Both the position numbers and the translations under genes were made by a program. A stretch of 64,000 nt of DNA. It comes from Actinoplanes sp. M2I2 (GTDB taxonomy: Bacteria; Actinomycetota; Actinomycetes; Mycobacteriales; Micromonosporaceae). The stretch lies in the NCBI RefSeq assembly GCF_023544445.1, contig NZ_JALPVJ010000012.1, positions 62,001 through 126,000 of the forward strand, read 5' to 3'. Positions 32,330 through 41,115 of the stretch are shown piece after piece. The notes beneath the pieces are model-generated. The model searched no databases and was not told the origin of the DNA. It saw only the letters and a program-made list of their open reading frames with translations. Numbering within the stretch: the stretch's first letter is position 1; every line of letters starts with the position of its first letter.

Positions 32330-33172
32330 GTGACCGAGACGATGATGCCGGTCAACGGCATCGAGCTGTGCGTGGCGACGTTCGGCGAGCCCGGCGAGCC
32401 CGCCCTGTTGCTGATCGCCGGGGCGGCCAGCTCGATGGACTGGTGGGACGACGAGTTCTGCCGGCGCCTGGCCGCGGGCGGGCGGTTCGTCGTCCGGTAC
32501 GACCACCGGGACACGGGCCGGTCGACGGCGTTCCCGGTCGGCGAGCCGCCCTACTCCGATGTGGATCTGGCCCACGACGCGCTCGGCGTACTCGACGCGC
32601 TGGGCATCCACCGGGCCCACCTGGTCGGGCTCTCGATGGGCGGCGGGCTGGCCCAGCGCATCGCGGTCGAACGGCCGCATCGCGTGCTGTCGCTGACGCT
32701 GATGTCGACCAGCACGGTCCCGCCCGCTTATGAGCTCGAGCTGCCCGGCGACGGCGACGCCGAGGAGCGCGTGTGGACCGACCGGCGGTCCGCGGTCGAC
32801 GGGCTGGTGGCCGACGTCCGGCGGCTGGGCGGGCCGTTCACCGCCGACGTCCCGCACCTGCGCCGGGTGGCCGAACGGGTCTTCGACCGTACGCAGGACA
32901 TGGCCGCCTCGCAGACGAACCACTTCAGCTGCGCGGGTGGGCCGCCGGTGCGCGACCGGCTGGGGGCGATCACCGCACCGACGTTGATCCTGCACGGCAC
33001 GCTCGACTGCTTCTTCCCGCCACCGCACGCCGAGGCGCTGTGCGCCGAGATCCCCGGCGCCCGGCTCGTCTGGCTCGAGGGGGTCGGGCACGAGTTCCCG
33101 CCCGCGGCCGTCTGGTCGCAGGTGATCGACGAGATCATCGGTCAGGCCGGGCGGCGCACCCAACCGGCCTGA
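32330..33172 (+). CDS. alpha/beta hydrolase, methylesterase/RdmC-like
   Basis: 280 residues from GTG 32330; ATG 32309 is a longer option. MPVNGIELCVATFGEPGEPA is the start typical of RdmC/aclacinomycin methylesterase-like proteins. It has AGAASSMDWWDDEFC, FVVRYDHRDTGRS, the nucleophile elbow HLVGLSMGGG, TLILHGTLDCFFPPPH for the acid and GVGHEFPP for the His. Cytosolic, with no signal. The real substrate is open. It is monocistronic and ends in a long hairpin region shared with the convergent HAAS gene. Confidence 0.8.
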   Translation: MTETMMPVNGIELCVATFGEPGEPALLLIAGAASSMDWWDDEFCRRLAAGGRFVVRYDHRDTGRSTAFPVGEPPYSDVDLAHDALGVLDALGIHRAHLVGLSMGGGLAQRIAVERPHRVLSLTLMSTSTVPPAYELELPGDGDAEERVWTDRRSAVDGLVADVRRLGGPFTADVPHLRRVAERVFDRTQDMAASQTNHFSCAGGPPVRDRLGAITAPTLILHGTLDCFFPPPHAEALCAEIPGARLVWLEGVGHEFPPAAVWSQVIDEIIGQAGRRTQPA

Positions 33173-33186
33173 CCGGGTTGCCGCCC

Positions 33187-33247
33187 GTTCCGGCGCGGGC
33201 CGAGTCGCGGTGCGGCCCGGGGCACCGCCGGGGCCGCGCTCCGGAAC
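33187..33247. terminator. bidirectional hairpin between convergent genes
   Basis: gttccgg at 33187-33193 pairs with ccggaac at 33241-33247, extended by cgcgg/ccgcg. The long GC-rich loop can form further stems. It lies 15 nt after the hydrolase stop and 5 nt past the HAAS-gene stop on the minus strand. Confidence 0.45.
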
Positions 33248-33252
33248 AGGCG

Positions 33253-33843
33253 TCAGCGGCGCAGGCCGTCGTGCAGGCGCTTGCCCGCGAGCACCGAGCC
33301 GCCGACCGCGATCAGATAGACGAGCAACAGCCCCGAGGCGGGGCCGGCCCCGGCCACCGCGAAGAAGAGGGCGGCCGCGAACGCGGCGGCGCCCGACCCC
33401 AGCACCAGGAACCAGGCGGCCGCCTTTTCGGCCGCCGTCCAGTGCGGTGAGGCGCTGGCCATCAGCATGCCGGCGACCGGACCGGCCCCCGGGAGCACGA
33501 AGGCACCCGCGGTGATCAGCCCGATCGCGGTGAATTCAGCCGCTCCCCCACCGGTGGCGGCCGGCGGGGGAGACGGGACCAGGGCGGGCAATCGGATGTG
33601 CGGGGGCAGGTGTCCGCGCCGGGCCGCCGCCACGAGCGCCTCCGGTGGGCCTAACCGGCGCACGATCTCGGTCGCGTCCTCGATGGGCGCCGACGGCGAG
33701 GTGCGGCGCACCGCGATGTAGTCGGCGACCGTGGTCATCAGCTCGTCGCGCAGCTCGGGCGTGAGGTCTTCGCTCTGGGCCCAGAGCGCGGCGAGGTAGT
33801 CGAGAACGATCACGTCCGTGTGAGCGAGCGGTGCCGTCGTCAT
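33253..33843 (-). CDS. HAAS-domain membrane protein
   Basis: 196 residues from ATG 33843 (MTTAPLAHTDVIVLDYLAALW), with AGGGGG upstream. The N-terminal HAAS-like domain (10-80: YLAALWAQSEDLTPELRDELM and IEDATEIVRRLGPPEAL) is followed by about four membrane helices (about 105-188). HAAS proteins are usually encoded next to a PadR regulator and are thought to control it; no PadR gene is present here. Divergent from the BtuF-like gene. Confidence 0.75.
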   Translation of the reverse strand: MTTAPLAHTDVIVLDYLAALWAQSEDLTPELRDELMTTVADYIAVRRTSPSAPIEDATEIVRRLGPPEALVAAARRGHLPPHIRLPALVPSPPPAATGGGAAEFTAIGLITAGAFVLPGAGPVAGMLMASASPHWTAAEKAAAWFLVLGSGAAAFAAALFFAVAGAGPASGLLLVYLIAVGGSVLAGKRLHDGLRR

Positions 33844-33976
33844 CGGTGTTCCCCCTGGCTGTTCGGCGCGGTAGGACAAGCATCGGCACTGGCCGCCGCC
33901 GGAACATCGGCCCCCGGGACCGGATCCGGTGCCGGGCCTACGACTTTCGGCCGACCCGCCGGGGCAGGATGGGAGC

Positions 33977-34861
33977 ATGCGCCTCGTCTCCCTGCTGCCG
34001 TCGGCCACCGAGATCGTCTATGCCCTCGGGCTCGGCGACGACCTGGTCGGGGTCACCTTCGAATGCGACGAACCGCCCACCGCCCGGACGGAGAAGGCCG
34101 TCGTGGTGGGCGGCAAGGACACCCGCGGCATGACGCCGGGCGAGATCGACGCGTACGTGCGGGGCCGGCTGGCCGACGGCGGGGACCTGTACACGTTGCA
34201 CGCCGACGCTCTGGCCGGGCTCGCCCCCGACCTGATCCTCACGCAGGACCTGTGCCGGGTCTGCGCGTTGCCGTCCGGGCAGGTCACCGACGCCCTCGAC
34301 CACCTGGGCTGCCGGGCCGACGTGGTCTCGCTCGACCCGTACAGCCTGGACGAGGTGCTCGGCACGATCCGGGCCGTGGGCGCGGCGGCCGCGGTCGAGG
34401 ACCGCGCCGACGCGCTGGTCACCGCGTTGCGGGCCCGCCTGGCGACCGTGGCCGCGGCGGTCGCGGGCCGCCGCCGGCCCCGGGTGGCCGTGGTCGAGTG
34501 GTTCGACCCGCCGTTCACCGCCGGGCACTGGGTGCCGGATCTGGTGACGGCGGCCGGCGGGGACCCGGTCGGGGCGAACGGCGGCAAACGTTCCGTGGAG
34601 ACCACCTACGCCGGGCTCGCGGCCGGGGACCCGGAGATCGTGCTGGTCACGCCGTGCGGGTTCCACCTCGACGGCGCGATCGGGCAGGCCCGCCAGGTGG
34701 TCCCGCACTTCCCCGGCGCCCAGGTGTGGGCGCTCGACGCGGACGGCCTGATCGTGCGGCCCGGCCCGCGCCTGGTCGACGGCGTCGAAGCGATCGCCGC
34801 CATCCTGCACCCGGGGGCCGTGTCCCAGCCGCCCGCCGGCGCGATCGCCCGGGTGAGCTGA
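33977..34861 (+). CDS. cobalamin-binding (BtuF-like) periplasmic-fold protein without signal peptide
   Basis: 294 residues from ATG 33977 (MRLVSLLPSATEIVYALGLG), preceded by AGGATGGGAG. It has the helical-backbone binding-protein fold of BtuF/FecB: VGVTFECDEPP, LAPDLILTQDLCRVCALPSG, VSLDPYSLDEVLGTIRAVG and PHFPGAQVWALDADG. There is no signal peptide or lipobox, so it is cytosolic and unlikely to be a transporter subunit. The cysteine pair CRVC fits a stand-alone subgroup often annotated as cobalamin-binding. No ABC transporter gene is nearby. Confidence 0.75.
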   Translation: MRLVSLLPSATEIVYALGLGDDLVGVTFECDEPPTARTEKAVVVGGKDTRGMTPGEIDAYVRGRLADGGDLYTLHADALAGLAPDLILTQDLCRVCALPSGQVTDALDHLGCRADVVSLDPYSLDEVLGTIRAVGAAAAVEDRADALVTALRARLATVAAAVAGRRRPRVAVVEWFDPPFTAGHWVPDLVTAAGGDPVGANGGKRSVETTYAGLAAGDPEIVLVTPCGFHLDGAIGQARQVVPHFPGAQVWALDADGLIVRPGPRLVDGVEAIAAILHPGAVSQPPAGAIARVS

Positions 34862-34882
34862 GCCCGCGACAGAGGGAGCCGG

Positions 34883-35665
34883 TCAGTGCGCGAGGGCCGG
34901 GCGGCGGTGTGTGGCCGCCCAGCGCTCCCGGGCCGCCGCGCGGATGCGGGAGGCACGGAACAGCCAGTGCACGTCCAGGCCGAACGACCAGGTCAGGGAG
35001 GCCAGCGCGACGCCGAGCGCGACCATCGTGAGCGCGGTGGGCAGCAGCCCGGCGACGGCCAGGGCCAGCACGACCCCCTGCAGCGCGGCGACGACCTTGC
35101 GGGAGAACCGGGGCGGCAGCGCGGCGTTGAGCCACGGCAGGGCCCAGGCGGCGGCCACGAAGGCGTACCGGAAGGCCCCGATCGCCACCCACCACCAGCC
35201 GAAACGGTCACCGGCGTAGACGCTGAGCACCAGGATCAGGAACGAGTCGACTTCCATGTCGAAGCGCGCGCCGAGCGCCGTGGTGGTGCCCGTGCGCCGG
35301 GCCACCTGGCCGTCCACGCCGTCCAGGGCGAGCGCCACCCCGGCGATCGTGACCAGCGCGGGAGTGCTGACCGGCTGGGCGAAGGAGGTGACGACCATGG
35401 CGGTCACGCCGCCGACCAGGATCGCGCGGGCCAGCGTCACCGCGTTGGCCGGACCCATCTGCGCCATCCCGGCCCGGGCCAGCCCGGCGCCGAGCAGGCC
35501 GCAGAGTCCCAGGCCGTACGCCGCGCCGGCGATCAGACCGGTCGCGGTCAGCCCGAGGGTGCTGCCGAGAAGCGCGAGCAGGGCGAGCTGGGCGGCCATA
35601 CCGGTGAACGGGGCGCGCGAGGACTCGCTGGTGGGTGCCGTTGCTGAAGTCACCGAGGCCTCCAT
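34883..35665 (-). CDS. CDP-alcohol phosphatidyltransferase family protein
   Basis: 260 residues from ATG 35665 (MEASVTSATAPTSE). Five to six membrane helices. The catalytic motif D-x2-D-G-x2-A-R-x8-G-x3-D-x3-D is complete as DGVDGQVARR then GARFDMEVD. Such enzymes transfer a phosphoalcohol from a CDP-alcohol to another alcohol, as in phosphatidylinositol or cardiolipin synthesis. The acceptor is unknown. Divergent from, and 91 bp away from, the dehydrogenase gene that starts the putative GTP-derived metabolite cluster, so it is probably part of it. Confidence 0.85.
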   Translation of the reverse strand: MEASVTSATAPTSESSRAPFTGMAAQLALLALLGSTLGLTATGLIAGAAYGLGLCGLLGAGLARAGMAQMGPANAVTLARAILVGGVTAMVVTSFAQPVSTPALVTIAGVALALDGVDGQVARRTGTTTALGARFDMEVDSFLILVLSVYAGDRFGWWWVAIGAFRYAFVAAAWALPWLNAALPPRFSRKVVAALQGVVLALAVAGLLPTALTMVALGVALASLTWSFGLDVHWLFRASRIRAAARERWAATHRRPALAH

Positions 35666-35756
35666 ATCCAAGATCGGCCGCCGCGTATGGTTGCCGTCGT
35701 CAGCGCTTAACACGCGCCCGGACGACAAACGGTTCAGCGGGCGGAGGGAAGAACCC

Positions 35757-36728
35757 ATGACGAGTGACGCGTACGCGTTCTGGCTCGCCGAGCCGGGCCG
35801 GGGCGAGATCCGCCCGGCCGTGGTGGGTGAGCCGGGTGAGGACGAGGTGCTCGTCCGCACCCTGCACACGGGGGTGAGCAGGGGAACCGAGACGCTGGTG
35901 TTCGCCGGCCGGGTGCCCGAGAGCCAATGGCCGGCGATGCGCGCCCCCTTCCAGGAGGGTGATTTCCCGGCGCCGGTGAAGTACGGCTACCTCAACGTCG
36001 GCCGGGTCGAGCAGGGCCCGCCCGAGCTGCTCGGACGGACCGTCTTCAGCCTCTATACCCACCAGACGCGATTCGTCGCACCACGATCGGCGGTCACCGT
36101 GGTCCCGGACGGAGTGCCCGCGCACCGGGCGGTCCTGGCCGGCACCGTGGAGACGGCGGTCAACGCCCTCTGGGACGCCCGGCCCCTGGTCGGCGATCGC
36201 GTCGCCGTCGTGGGCGCGGGCATGGTGGGTGGTTGCGCCGCGGCCATCCTGGCGCGCTTCCCGGGCGTACGCCTGCAGCTCGTCGACATCGACCCGGCCC
36301 GGGCCGAGCTGGCCGCCCGGCTGGGCGCCGGATTCGCCACGCCACAGGAGGCGCTGGGCGGCTGTGACCTGGTCATCCACGCCAGCGCGACGTCGGCCGG
36401 GCTGACCCGGTCGCTCGAGCTGGTGGCCCCGGAGGGCACCGTCGTCGAGCTCAGCTGGTACGGCGACAAGCAGGTCAGCGTGCCGCTCGGCGAGTTCTTC
36501 CACTCCCGCCGCCTGACCATCCGGGGCAGCCAGGTCGGCGGCATCGTGCCCGGCCGGCGCCGCACGTACGCCGACCGGCTCGCGCTCTCCCTCGACCTGC
36601 TCGCCGACGAGCGGTTCGAGGCGCTGATCACCGGGCACTCGCCCTTCGCCGAGCTCCCGGAGGTGCTGTCCCGCCTGGCGGCCGGCAGCCCCGCCCTGTG
36701 CCACGTGATCGACTATCCCGAGGAGTAG
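35757..36728 (+). CDS. MDR-type zinc-independent dehydrogenase
   Basis: 323 residues (MTSDAYAFWLAEPGRGEIRP) with GGAGGGA upstream. The N-terminal GroES-like domain includes LHTGVSRGTETLVFAGRVP; the Rossmann domain carries VAVVGAGMVGGCAAAIL and LVDIDPARAELAARLGA. The catalytic-zinc Cys-His-Glu set of alcohol dehydrogenases is not evident, suggesting a zinc-free reductase or epimerase-type MDR. First gene of an operon that runs into the pterin-synthase homologue after 3 bp. Plausible role: oxidising or reducing a sugar-derived or polyol side chain (inference). Confidence 0.8.
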   Translation: MTSDAYAFWLAEPGRGEIRPAVVGEPGEDEVLVRTLHTGVSRGTETLVFAGRVPESQWPAMRAPFQEGDFPAPVKYGYLNVGRVEQGPPELLGRTVFSLYTHQTRFVAPRSAVTVVPDGVPAHRAVLAGTVETAVNALWDARPLVGDRVAVVGAGMVGGCAAAILARFPGVRLQLVDIDPARAELAARLGAGFATPQEALGGCDLVIHASATSAGLTRSLELVAPEGTVVELSWYGDKQVSVPLGEFFHSRRLTIRGSQVGGIVPGRRRTYADRLALSLDLLADERFEALITGHSPFAELPEVLSRLAAGSPALCHVIDYPEE

Positions 36729-36731
36729 CCC

Positions 36732-37130
36732 TTGTTCAGCATCACCGTCCGCGACCACATCATGATCGCCCACAGCTTCTCCGGCGAGGTCTTCGGACCG
36801 GCGCAGAAGTTGCACGGCGCGACCTTCGTGGTGGACGCGACCTTCCGCCGGCCCGAGCTCGACGACGACAACATCGTGGTCGACATCGGCCTGGCGAGCC
36901 AGGAGCTGCACGCGATCTGCGGCGGGCTGAGCTACCGCAACCTCGACGACGAGCCCGACTTCCTGGGCATCAACACGTCGACCGAGTTCCTGGCCAAGGT
37001 GATCGCCGACCGGCTGGCCGCCCGGATCGCCGCGGGCGACCTGGGGCCGGGCGCGACCGGGCTGACCGGGCTGTCGATCACCCTGCACGAGTCGCACATC
37101 GCCTGGGCCTCGTACGAGCGCGATCTGTGA
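36732..37130 (+). CDS. 6-pyruvoyltetrahydropterin synthase/QueD homologue with degenerate active site
   Basis: 132 residues from a TTG start at 36732, six nt after GAGGAG. T-fold family: HIMIAHSFSGEVFGPAQKLH, NIVVDIGLASQEL, NLDDEPDFLGINTSTEFLAK and TLHESHIAWASYERDL. Canonical enzymes have three zinc His (one before and two in HGH) and a catalytic Cys. Here H14 and H28 remain, but the third is Ala (HGA) and no Cys is in the loop, so the normal lyase reaction is unlikely. From memory, a Streptomyces coelicolor homologue (SCO6650) was reported with similar losses and unknown activity. Pterin-like ligand binding remains plausible. Four-base GTGA overlap with the glycosyltransferase. Confidence 0.85.
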   Translation: MFSITVRDHIMIAHSFSGEVFGPAQKLHGATFVVDATFRRPELDDDNIVVDIGLASQELHAICGGLSYRNLDDEPDFLGINTSTEFLAKVIADRLAARIAAGDLGPGATGLTGLSITLHESHIAWASYERDL

Positions 37131-38263
37131 CCTCGGGCCCGGCGTCCTCCCCCCGTGACCGGCCCGCCGCCGGTCACGGGGCTCGCCCGTCCACCGCCGG
37201 GCCGCTGTGGGCGGTGGTGCCGGGCGGCATCGACGACCCGGCGGCGCCGAGCGGGGGGAACCGCTACGACCGCGCGGTGCTGTCGCTGCTGCCGGACGTG
37301 CACGAGGTGGCCGTCAACGGCTCGTGGCCACGCCCCGGACCCGAGGCCCGCCGCGCCCTGACCACGGCTCTGTCCTACATCCCCGACATGTCCGACGTGC
37401 TGATCGACGGGCTGGTCGGCTGCGGCGTGCCGGAGATCCTGGAGCTGCACGCCTCGCGGCTGCGTTTGATCGTGCTCGTGCACCTGCCGCTGAGCGACGA
37501 GACCGGGTTGTCGGCCACCGACGCGGCCGACCTGCGCGCCCGCGAACGCCGGGCCCTGCACCTGGCCCGGACCGTGGTCGCCACCAGCTCGGCGGCGGCC
37601 GAGCGGATCGCCGCCCTGCACGACCTGGCCCGCGTCGAGGTGGCCCCGCCGGGCGTCGACCCCGCTCCCCCGGCCCGGCCCGACCCGGCCGGGCGCCGGC
37701 TGCTCTGCGTGGCCGCGGTCAGCCCCCGCAAGGGCCAGGACCTGCTGGTGCCGGCGCTCGAGGACGACCTGCGCGGGCTCGACTGGCAGTGCACGTTCGC
37801 GGGAGCGGTGCTGCGGCCCGTCCCGCACAGCGATCCGCGCCTGCGTTTCACCGGGCCCCTGGCCGGGGCCGCGCTCGACACCGCGTACGCGACCTCGGAT
37901 CTGCTGGTCCTGCCGTCGCGTGCCGAAACGTACGGCATGGTGGTGACCGAGGCTCTGGCCCGTGGACTGCCGGTCGTGGCCACCGCCGTCGGAGGCGTGC
38001 CCGAGGCGCTCGGCGCCGCGCCCGACGGCACCCGGCCCGGCCTCCTGATCCCGCCCGACGACCGGCCGGCCCTGGCCTCCGCGCTGCGGGACTGGCTCAC
38101 CGACGGCGCGCTGCGCGAACGCCTGCGCGCCGCCGCCCACGCCCGCCGGGAAACCCTCCCGGCCTGGCGCGAAACCGCCCGATTGCTGTCCGCCGTCCGC
38201 TCACCCGCCGACGACGCACCTGGTGATGGCGGCTTGCCCGCCGAGAAGGAGATCCCTCGATGA
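37127..38263 (+). CDS. GT4-type glycosyltransferase
   Basis: 378 residues from GTG 37127, overlapping the previous stop (GTGA). GT-B fold: N-terminal acceptor domain (about 20-190), then LCVAAVSPRKGQDLLVPALE for the GT4 linker/donor domain, DLLVLPSRAETYGMVVTEAL with the E-x7-E motif, and GLPVVATAVGGVPEALG. It is retaining and uses a nucleotide sugar; donor and acceptor unknown. No transmembrane segment. Its operon position suggests it glycosylates the product or an intermediate of the GTP cyclohydrolase/pterin-like pathway (inference). Confidence 0.85.
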   Translation: MTSGPASSPRDRPAAGHGARPSTAGPLWAVVPGGIDDPAAPSGGNRYDRAVLSLLPDVHEVAVNGSWPRPGPEARRALTTALSYIPDMSDVLIDGLVGCGVPEILELHASRLRLIVLVHLPLSDETGLSATDAADLRARERRALHLARTVVATSSAAAERIAALHDLARVEVAPPGVDPAPPARPDPAGRRLLCVAAVSPRKGQDLLVPALEDDLRGLDWQCTFAGAVLRPVPHSDPRLRFTGPLAGAALDTAYATSDLLVLPSRAETYGMVVTEALARGLPVVATAVGGVPEALGAAPDGTRPGLLIPPDDRPALASALRDWLTDGALRERLRAAAHARRETLPAWRETARLLSAVRSPADDAPGDGGLPAEKEIPR

Positions 38264-39027
38264 CCGGAGAGTTCAGTGAGTCGTGGCTCGGCCTGCGGGA
38301 GCCGGCCGACGCCGAGGCTCGCGCGGCCGACCTCGTGGGGATGCTGCCCACACCCGTCCACGTGATCCGTGACCTCGGCTGTGGCACCGGCTCCATGGCC
38401 CGCTGGCTGGCCCCCGAGCTGCCCACGCCGCAGCACTGGATCCTGGCCGACCGCGACCCGAAGCTGCTGCACCACGCCACCTCGCACGTGCGGGTGCCCG
38501 GAGTCACCGTCGAGGGCGCGCTGAGCGACGTGACCACGCTGACCGCGGCCGACCTGGACGGCACCGACCTGGTGACCTGCTCGGCCCTGCTCGACCTGCT
38601 CACCGAGGCGGAGATCGACGCGCTGGTGGCCGCGCTGGCCTCGGCCGGGGCGGCCGCGCTGTTCACCCTGTCGGTGGCCGGCGAGGTGAGCTTCGATCCG
38701 GCCCGCCCGGAGGACGCGCGCGTGGCCGAGGCGTTCGACGAGCACCAGCGCCGGACGGTGGACGGACGGCGGCTGCTGGGTCCGGACGCCCCGGCGTACG
38801 CGGCCCAGGCGTTCGAGAAGGCCGGTGCGACGGTCGTCACCCGGCCGAGCGCGTGGCGGCTCGGACCGGACCGGCCGGAACTGACCGCCGAATGGCTCCG
38901 GGGCTGGGTCGGCGCGGCCCGTGACCAGCAACCTTCCCTCGAACTGGACGACTATCTGGCCGCCCGTCTGGAGCGGATCCCGACCGTGTCGGTCGGGCAT
39001 GTCGATCTTTTGGCGATCTTCGGCTGA
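38260..39027 (+). CDS. class I SAM-dependent methyltransferase
   Basis: 255 residues, ATGA overlap with the glycosyltransferase gene and a GGAG ribosome site. Rossmann-like fold: motif I VIRDLGCGTGSMARWLAP, motif II HWILADRDPKLL, and LDGTDLVTCSALLDLLTEAE for the active-site region. Substrate unknown; probably a tailoring enzyme for the same small-molecule pathway. Confidence 0.85.
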   Translation: MTGEFSESWLGLREPADAEARAADLVGMLPTPVHVIRDLGCGTGSMARWLAPELPTPQHWILADRDPKLLHHATSHVRVPGVTVEGALSDVTTLTAADLDGTDLVTCSALLDLLTEAEIDALVAALASAGAAALFTLSVAGEVSFDPARPEDARVAEAFDEHQRRTVDGRRLLGPDAPAYAAQAFEKAGATVVTRPSAWRLGPDRPELTAEWLRGWVGAARDQQPSLELDDYLAARLERIPTVSVGHVDLLAIFG

Positions 39028-39088
39028 ACCCTTTGTGCCCGTCCCGGCGTACTAGGGGAAGGACGGGCAACCTGAAGGGAACGGCGAC

Positions 39089-40147
39089 GTGGGACGAATC
39101 TGGGCTTGGGCACGAATCCTGGGCGGGGCGGGGATTCTCGTCTTCCTGCTGTGGCGGCTCGGCACGGGCGCGTTCCTCGACGGTCTGCGGGTGATCGACG
39201 CCCCGGCGCTGGCCCTGGCGTTCGGCATCGGCGTCGTCACCACGGTCTTCAGCGCCTGGCGGTGGTGCCTGGTGGCCCGCGGCCTCGGCCTGCGGCTGTC
39301 CGTCGGCACCGCGATCGCCGACTACTACAAGGCGCTGTTCCTCAACGCCGCGCTGCCCGGCGGGGTCCTCGGCGACGTCGACCGCGCCGTCCAGCACGGA
39401 CGCGACGAGGGTGACGTGGCCAAGAGCGTCCGGGCGGTGGTGCTCGAGCGGACGGCCGGCCAGATCGTGCTGCTGACGGTCGGTGTGACGGTGCTGCTGA
39501 CCGTTCCCTCCCCCGTCCTGACGGTCCTGCGGCAGCACGGCGCAACGGTCGTCGTGGTCCTCGCCGCCGTCGCGCTGGCCGTCGCGCTCGTGCTGCTGGC
39601 CTTCCGCAAGCTCCGCAGCGGTGGCTCCCGGGTCGCCTCCGGGGTGCGCACCGGCCTGGCCGAGATCCGCACCGGCCTGCTGGCCCGGCGCAACTGGCCG
39701 GGCGTCACGCTGGCCTCGGTCATCGTGCTGGCCGGTCACCTGGCGACGTTCGTGGTGGCGGCCCGGACGGCCGGCTCGGCGGCGTCGCTGACCCGCCTGG
39801 CCCCGCTGATGCTGCTGGCCCTGCTGGCGATGGCGCTGCCCCTCAACATCGGCGGCTGGGGCCCGCGCGAGGCGGTCACGGCCTGGGCCTTCGGCGCCGC
39901 CGGCCTGAGCGCCACGCAGGGCTTGACGACGGCGGTGGTCTACGGCGTCTTCGCCTTCGTGGCGGCCCTGCCCGGCGCGGCGGTCCTGATCGTCCGGGCC
40001 TTCGCCCGCTTCCGCACTGCGGCGGCGGTCCGCCTGGCCGCCCCGATCTCCCCGGTCCCGTACGGTCTGCCGGCCGCCCCGCCGCAGCCGGCCACCCAGC
40101 CGGCTCTGGTCATGGCGGGCCGCGAGCTGGCCCCCGCCGGCGCCTAG
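39089..40147 (+). CDS. lysylphosphatidylglycerol synthase TM-region/flippase-like protein
   Basis: 352 residues from GTG 39089 with GAAGGGA upstream. Seven to eight membrane helices matching the flippase-like (UPF0104/MprF N-terminal) family: LFLNAALPGGVLGDVDRAVQ, ALPLNIGGWGPREAVTAWAF and LSATQGLTTAVVYGVFAFVA. Such proteins move aminoacylated or glycosylated lipids across the membrane. Following the glycosyltransferase and methyltransferase genes, with a CDP-alcohol phosphatidyltransferase in the same cluster, it suggests a lipid-linked product. A strong hairpin follows. Confidence 0.82.
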   Translation: MGRIWAWARILGGAGILVFLLWRLGTGAFLDGLRVIDAPALALAFGIGVVTTVFSAWRWCLVARGLGLRLSVGTAIADYYKALFLNAALPGGVLGDVDRAVQHGRDEGDVAKSVRAVVLERTAGQIVLLTVGVTVLLTVPSPVLTVLRQHGATVVVVLAAVALAVALVLLAFRKLRSGGSRVASGVRTGLAEIRTGLLARRNWPGVTLASVIVLAGHLATFVVAARTAGSAASLTRLAPLMLLALLAMALPLNIGGWGPREAVTAWAFGAAGLSATQGLTTAVVYGVFAFVAALPGAAVLIVRAFARFRTAAAVRLAAPISPVPYGLPAAPPQPATQPALVMAGRELAPAGA

Positions 40148-40174
40148 CGCATGACCGACAGCTCGATCCCACCG

Positions 40175-40202
40175 GCGCCGGCCCTCAGCAGGGGGCCGGC
40201 GC
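40175..40202. terminator. strong hairpin between the flippase-like and reductase genes
   Basis: Perfect 10-bp stem (gcgccggccc / gggccggcgc) with an 8-nt loop, 27 nt after the flippase-like stop and about 60 nt past the convergent reductase stop. Probably serves both strands. Confidence 0.65.
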
Positions 40203-40264
40203 TCCGTACCCGTCCCGGCGCACCCGCCCGGGTCCAGGCCGTCCGCTCCCGCCGCCGGCCGGCG

Positions 40265-40957
40265 TCAGCGGGGGTCGTAACGGTCGGACAGGGCGTAGCG
40301 CAGCAGCACGACGTCGCCGATCTGGCGGACGTCGGCGAGCGTGGCGCGCCGGCGCGGACCCCACGGGAAATCGCCGTCGCCGACGAAGCGCGGGGCCCGC
40401 GAGTCGCCCACGAAGAACGGCGCCACCACCAGCTGCAACTCGTCGACGAAGCCCGCGGTGAGGAACTGCGTGTGCATCGTGCCGCCGCCCTCGACCATCA
40501 GCCGGCGCACGCCGCGCCCGGACAGGTCGGCCAGCACGCCGCTCAGGTCGATCGGGTCGCCGGCGTCGACGACCGTGGCCACGTCACCCAGTCGCTTCCG
40601 CGCCGAGTCACACGTCGACGACGCGCAGTAGACGAGCTTGTCCACGTCTCCTACGGTGAAGAACCGGGCGGTCGGGTCGATATCGCAGCGACCGGTGACC
40701 GTGACCTTCAGCGGGTTGGCAGCCTCGCCACGGGCCACCCGCGCGGCGCGGCGCTCGGCCGAGCGCACCAGCAGCCGCGGGTCGTCCTGACGGATGGTCG
40801 TGGCGCCCACGAGGATCGCATCACAACCACTACGAACCTCATCGACACGGTCGAAATCGGCTTCGTTGGACAGCAGCAGCCGTTCCTGCGCCGCGTCGTC
40901 CAAATAGCCGTCGATCGACATGCCACAGCTCAGCAAGATATAAGGACGCTCAACCAC
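40265..40957 (-). CDS. RibD C-terminal-type pyrimidine reductase (stand-alone)
   Basis: 230 residues from GTG 40957, chosen because GGAGG lies about 10 nt before it. NADPH-dependent RibD_C/DHFR-like fold: RPYILLSCGMSIDGYLDD, EVRSGCDAILVGATTIRQDD, GVRRLMVEGGGTMHTQFL and ELQLVVAPFFVGDSRAPRF. It lacks the deaminase domain of bifunctional RibD, so it could reduce the ribosyl side chain of the diaminopyrimidine made by GTP cyclohydrolase II without deamination. Divergent from ribA with a shared 158-bp regulatory region. Dedicated to a non-riboflavin pathway by context (inference). Confidence 0.85.
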   Translation of the reverse strand: MVERPYILLSCGMSIDGYLDDAAQERLLLSNEADFDRVDEVRSGCDAILVGATTIRQDDPRLLVRSAERRAARVARGEAANPLKVTVTGRCDIDPTARFFTVGDVDKLVYCASSTCDSARKRLGDVATVVDAGDPIDLSGVLADLSGRGVRRLMVEGGGTMHTQFLTAGFVDELQLVVAPFFVGDSRAPRFVGDGDFPWGPRRRATLADVRQIGDVVLLRYALSDRYDPR

Positions 40958-41115
40958 TGATGACGCCTCCAGTAGAGCGACGATCGTCACCCTGGTCGAA
41001 CAGTTGCGTCCAAGATAATCCGCGACACGATTACTGGCACGTTCGCGGTCTGTTGCGGTGCGGTGACTCCGGCCGGCGGGTAAGCGGATCAACGGGGAAC
41101 CAACGAGGAGGACCG

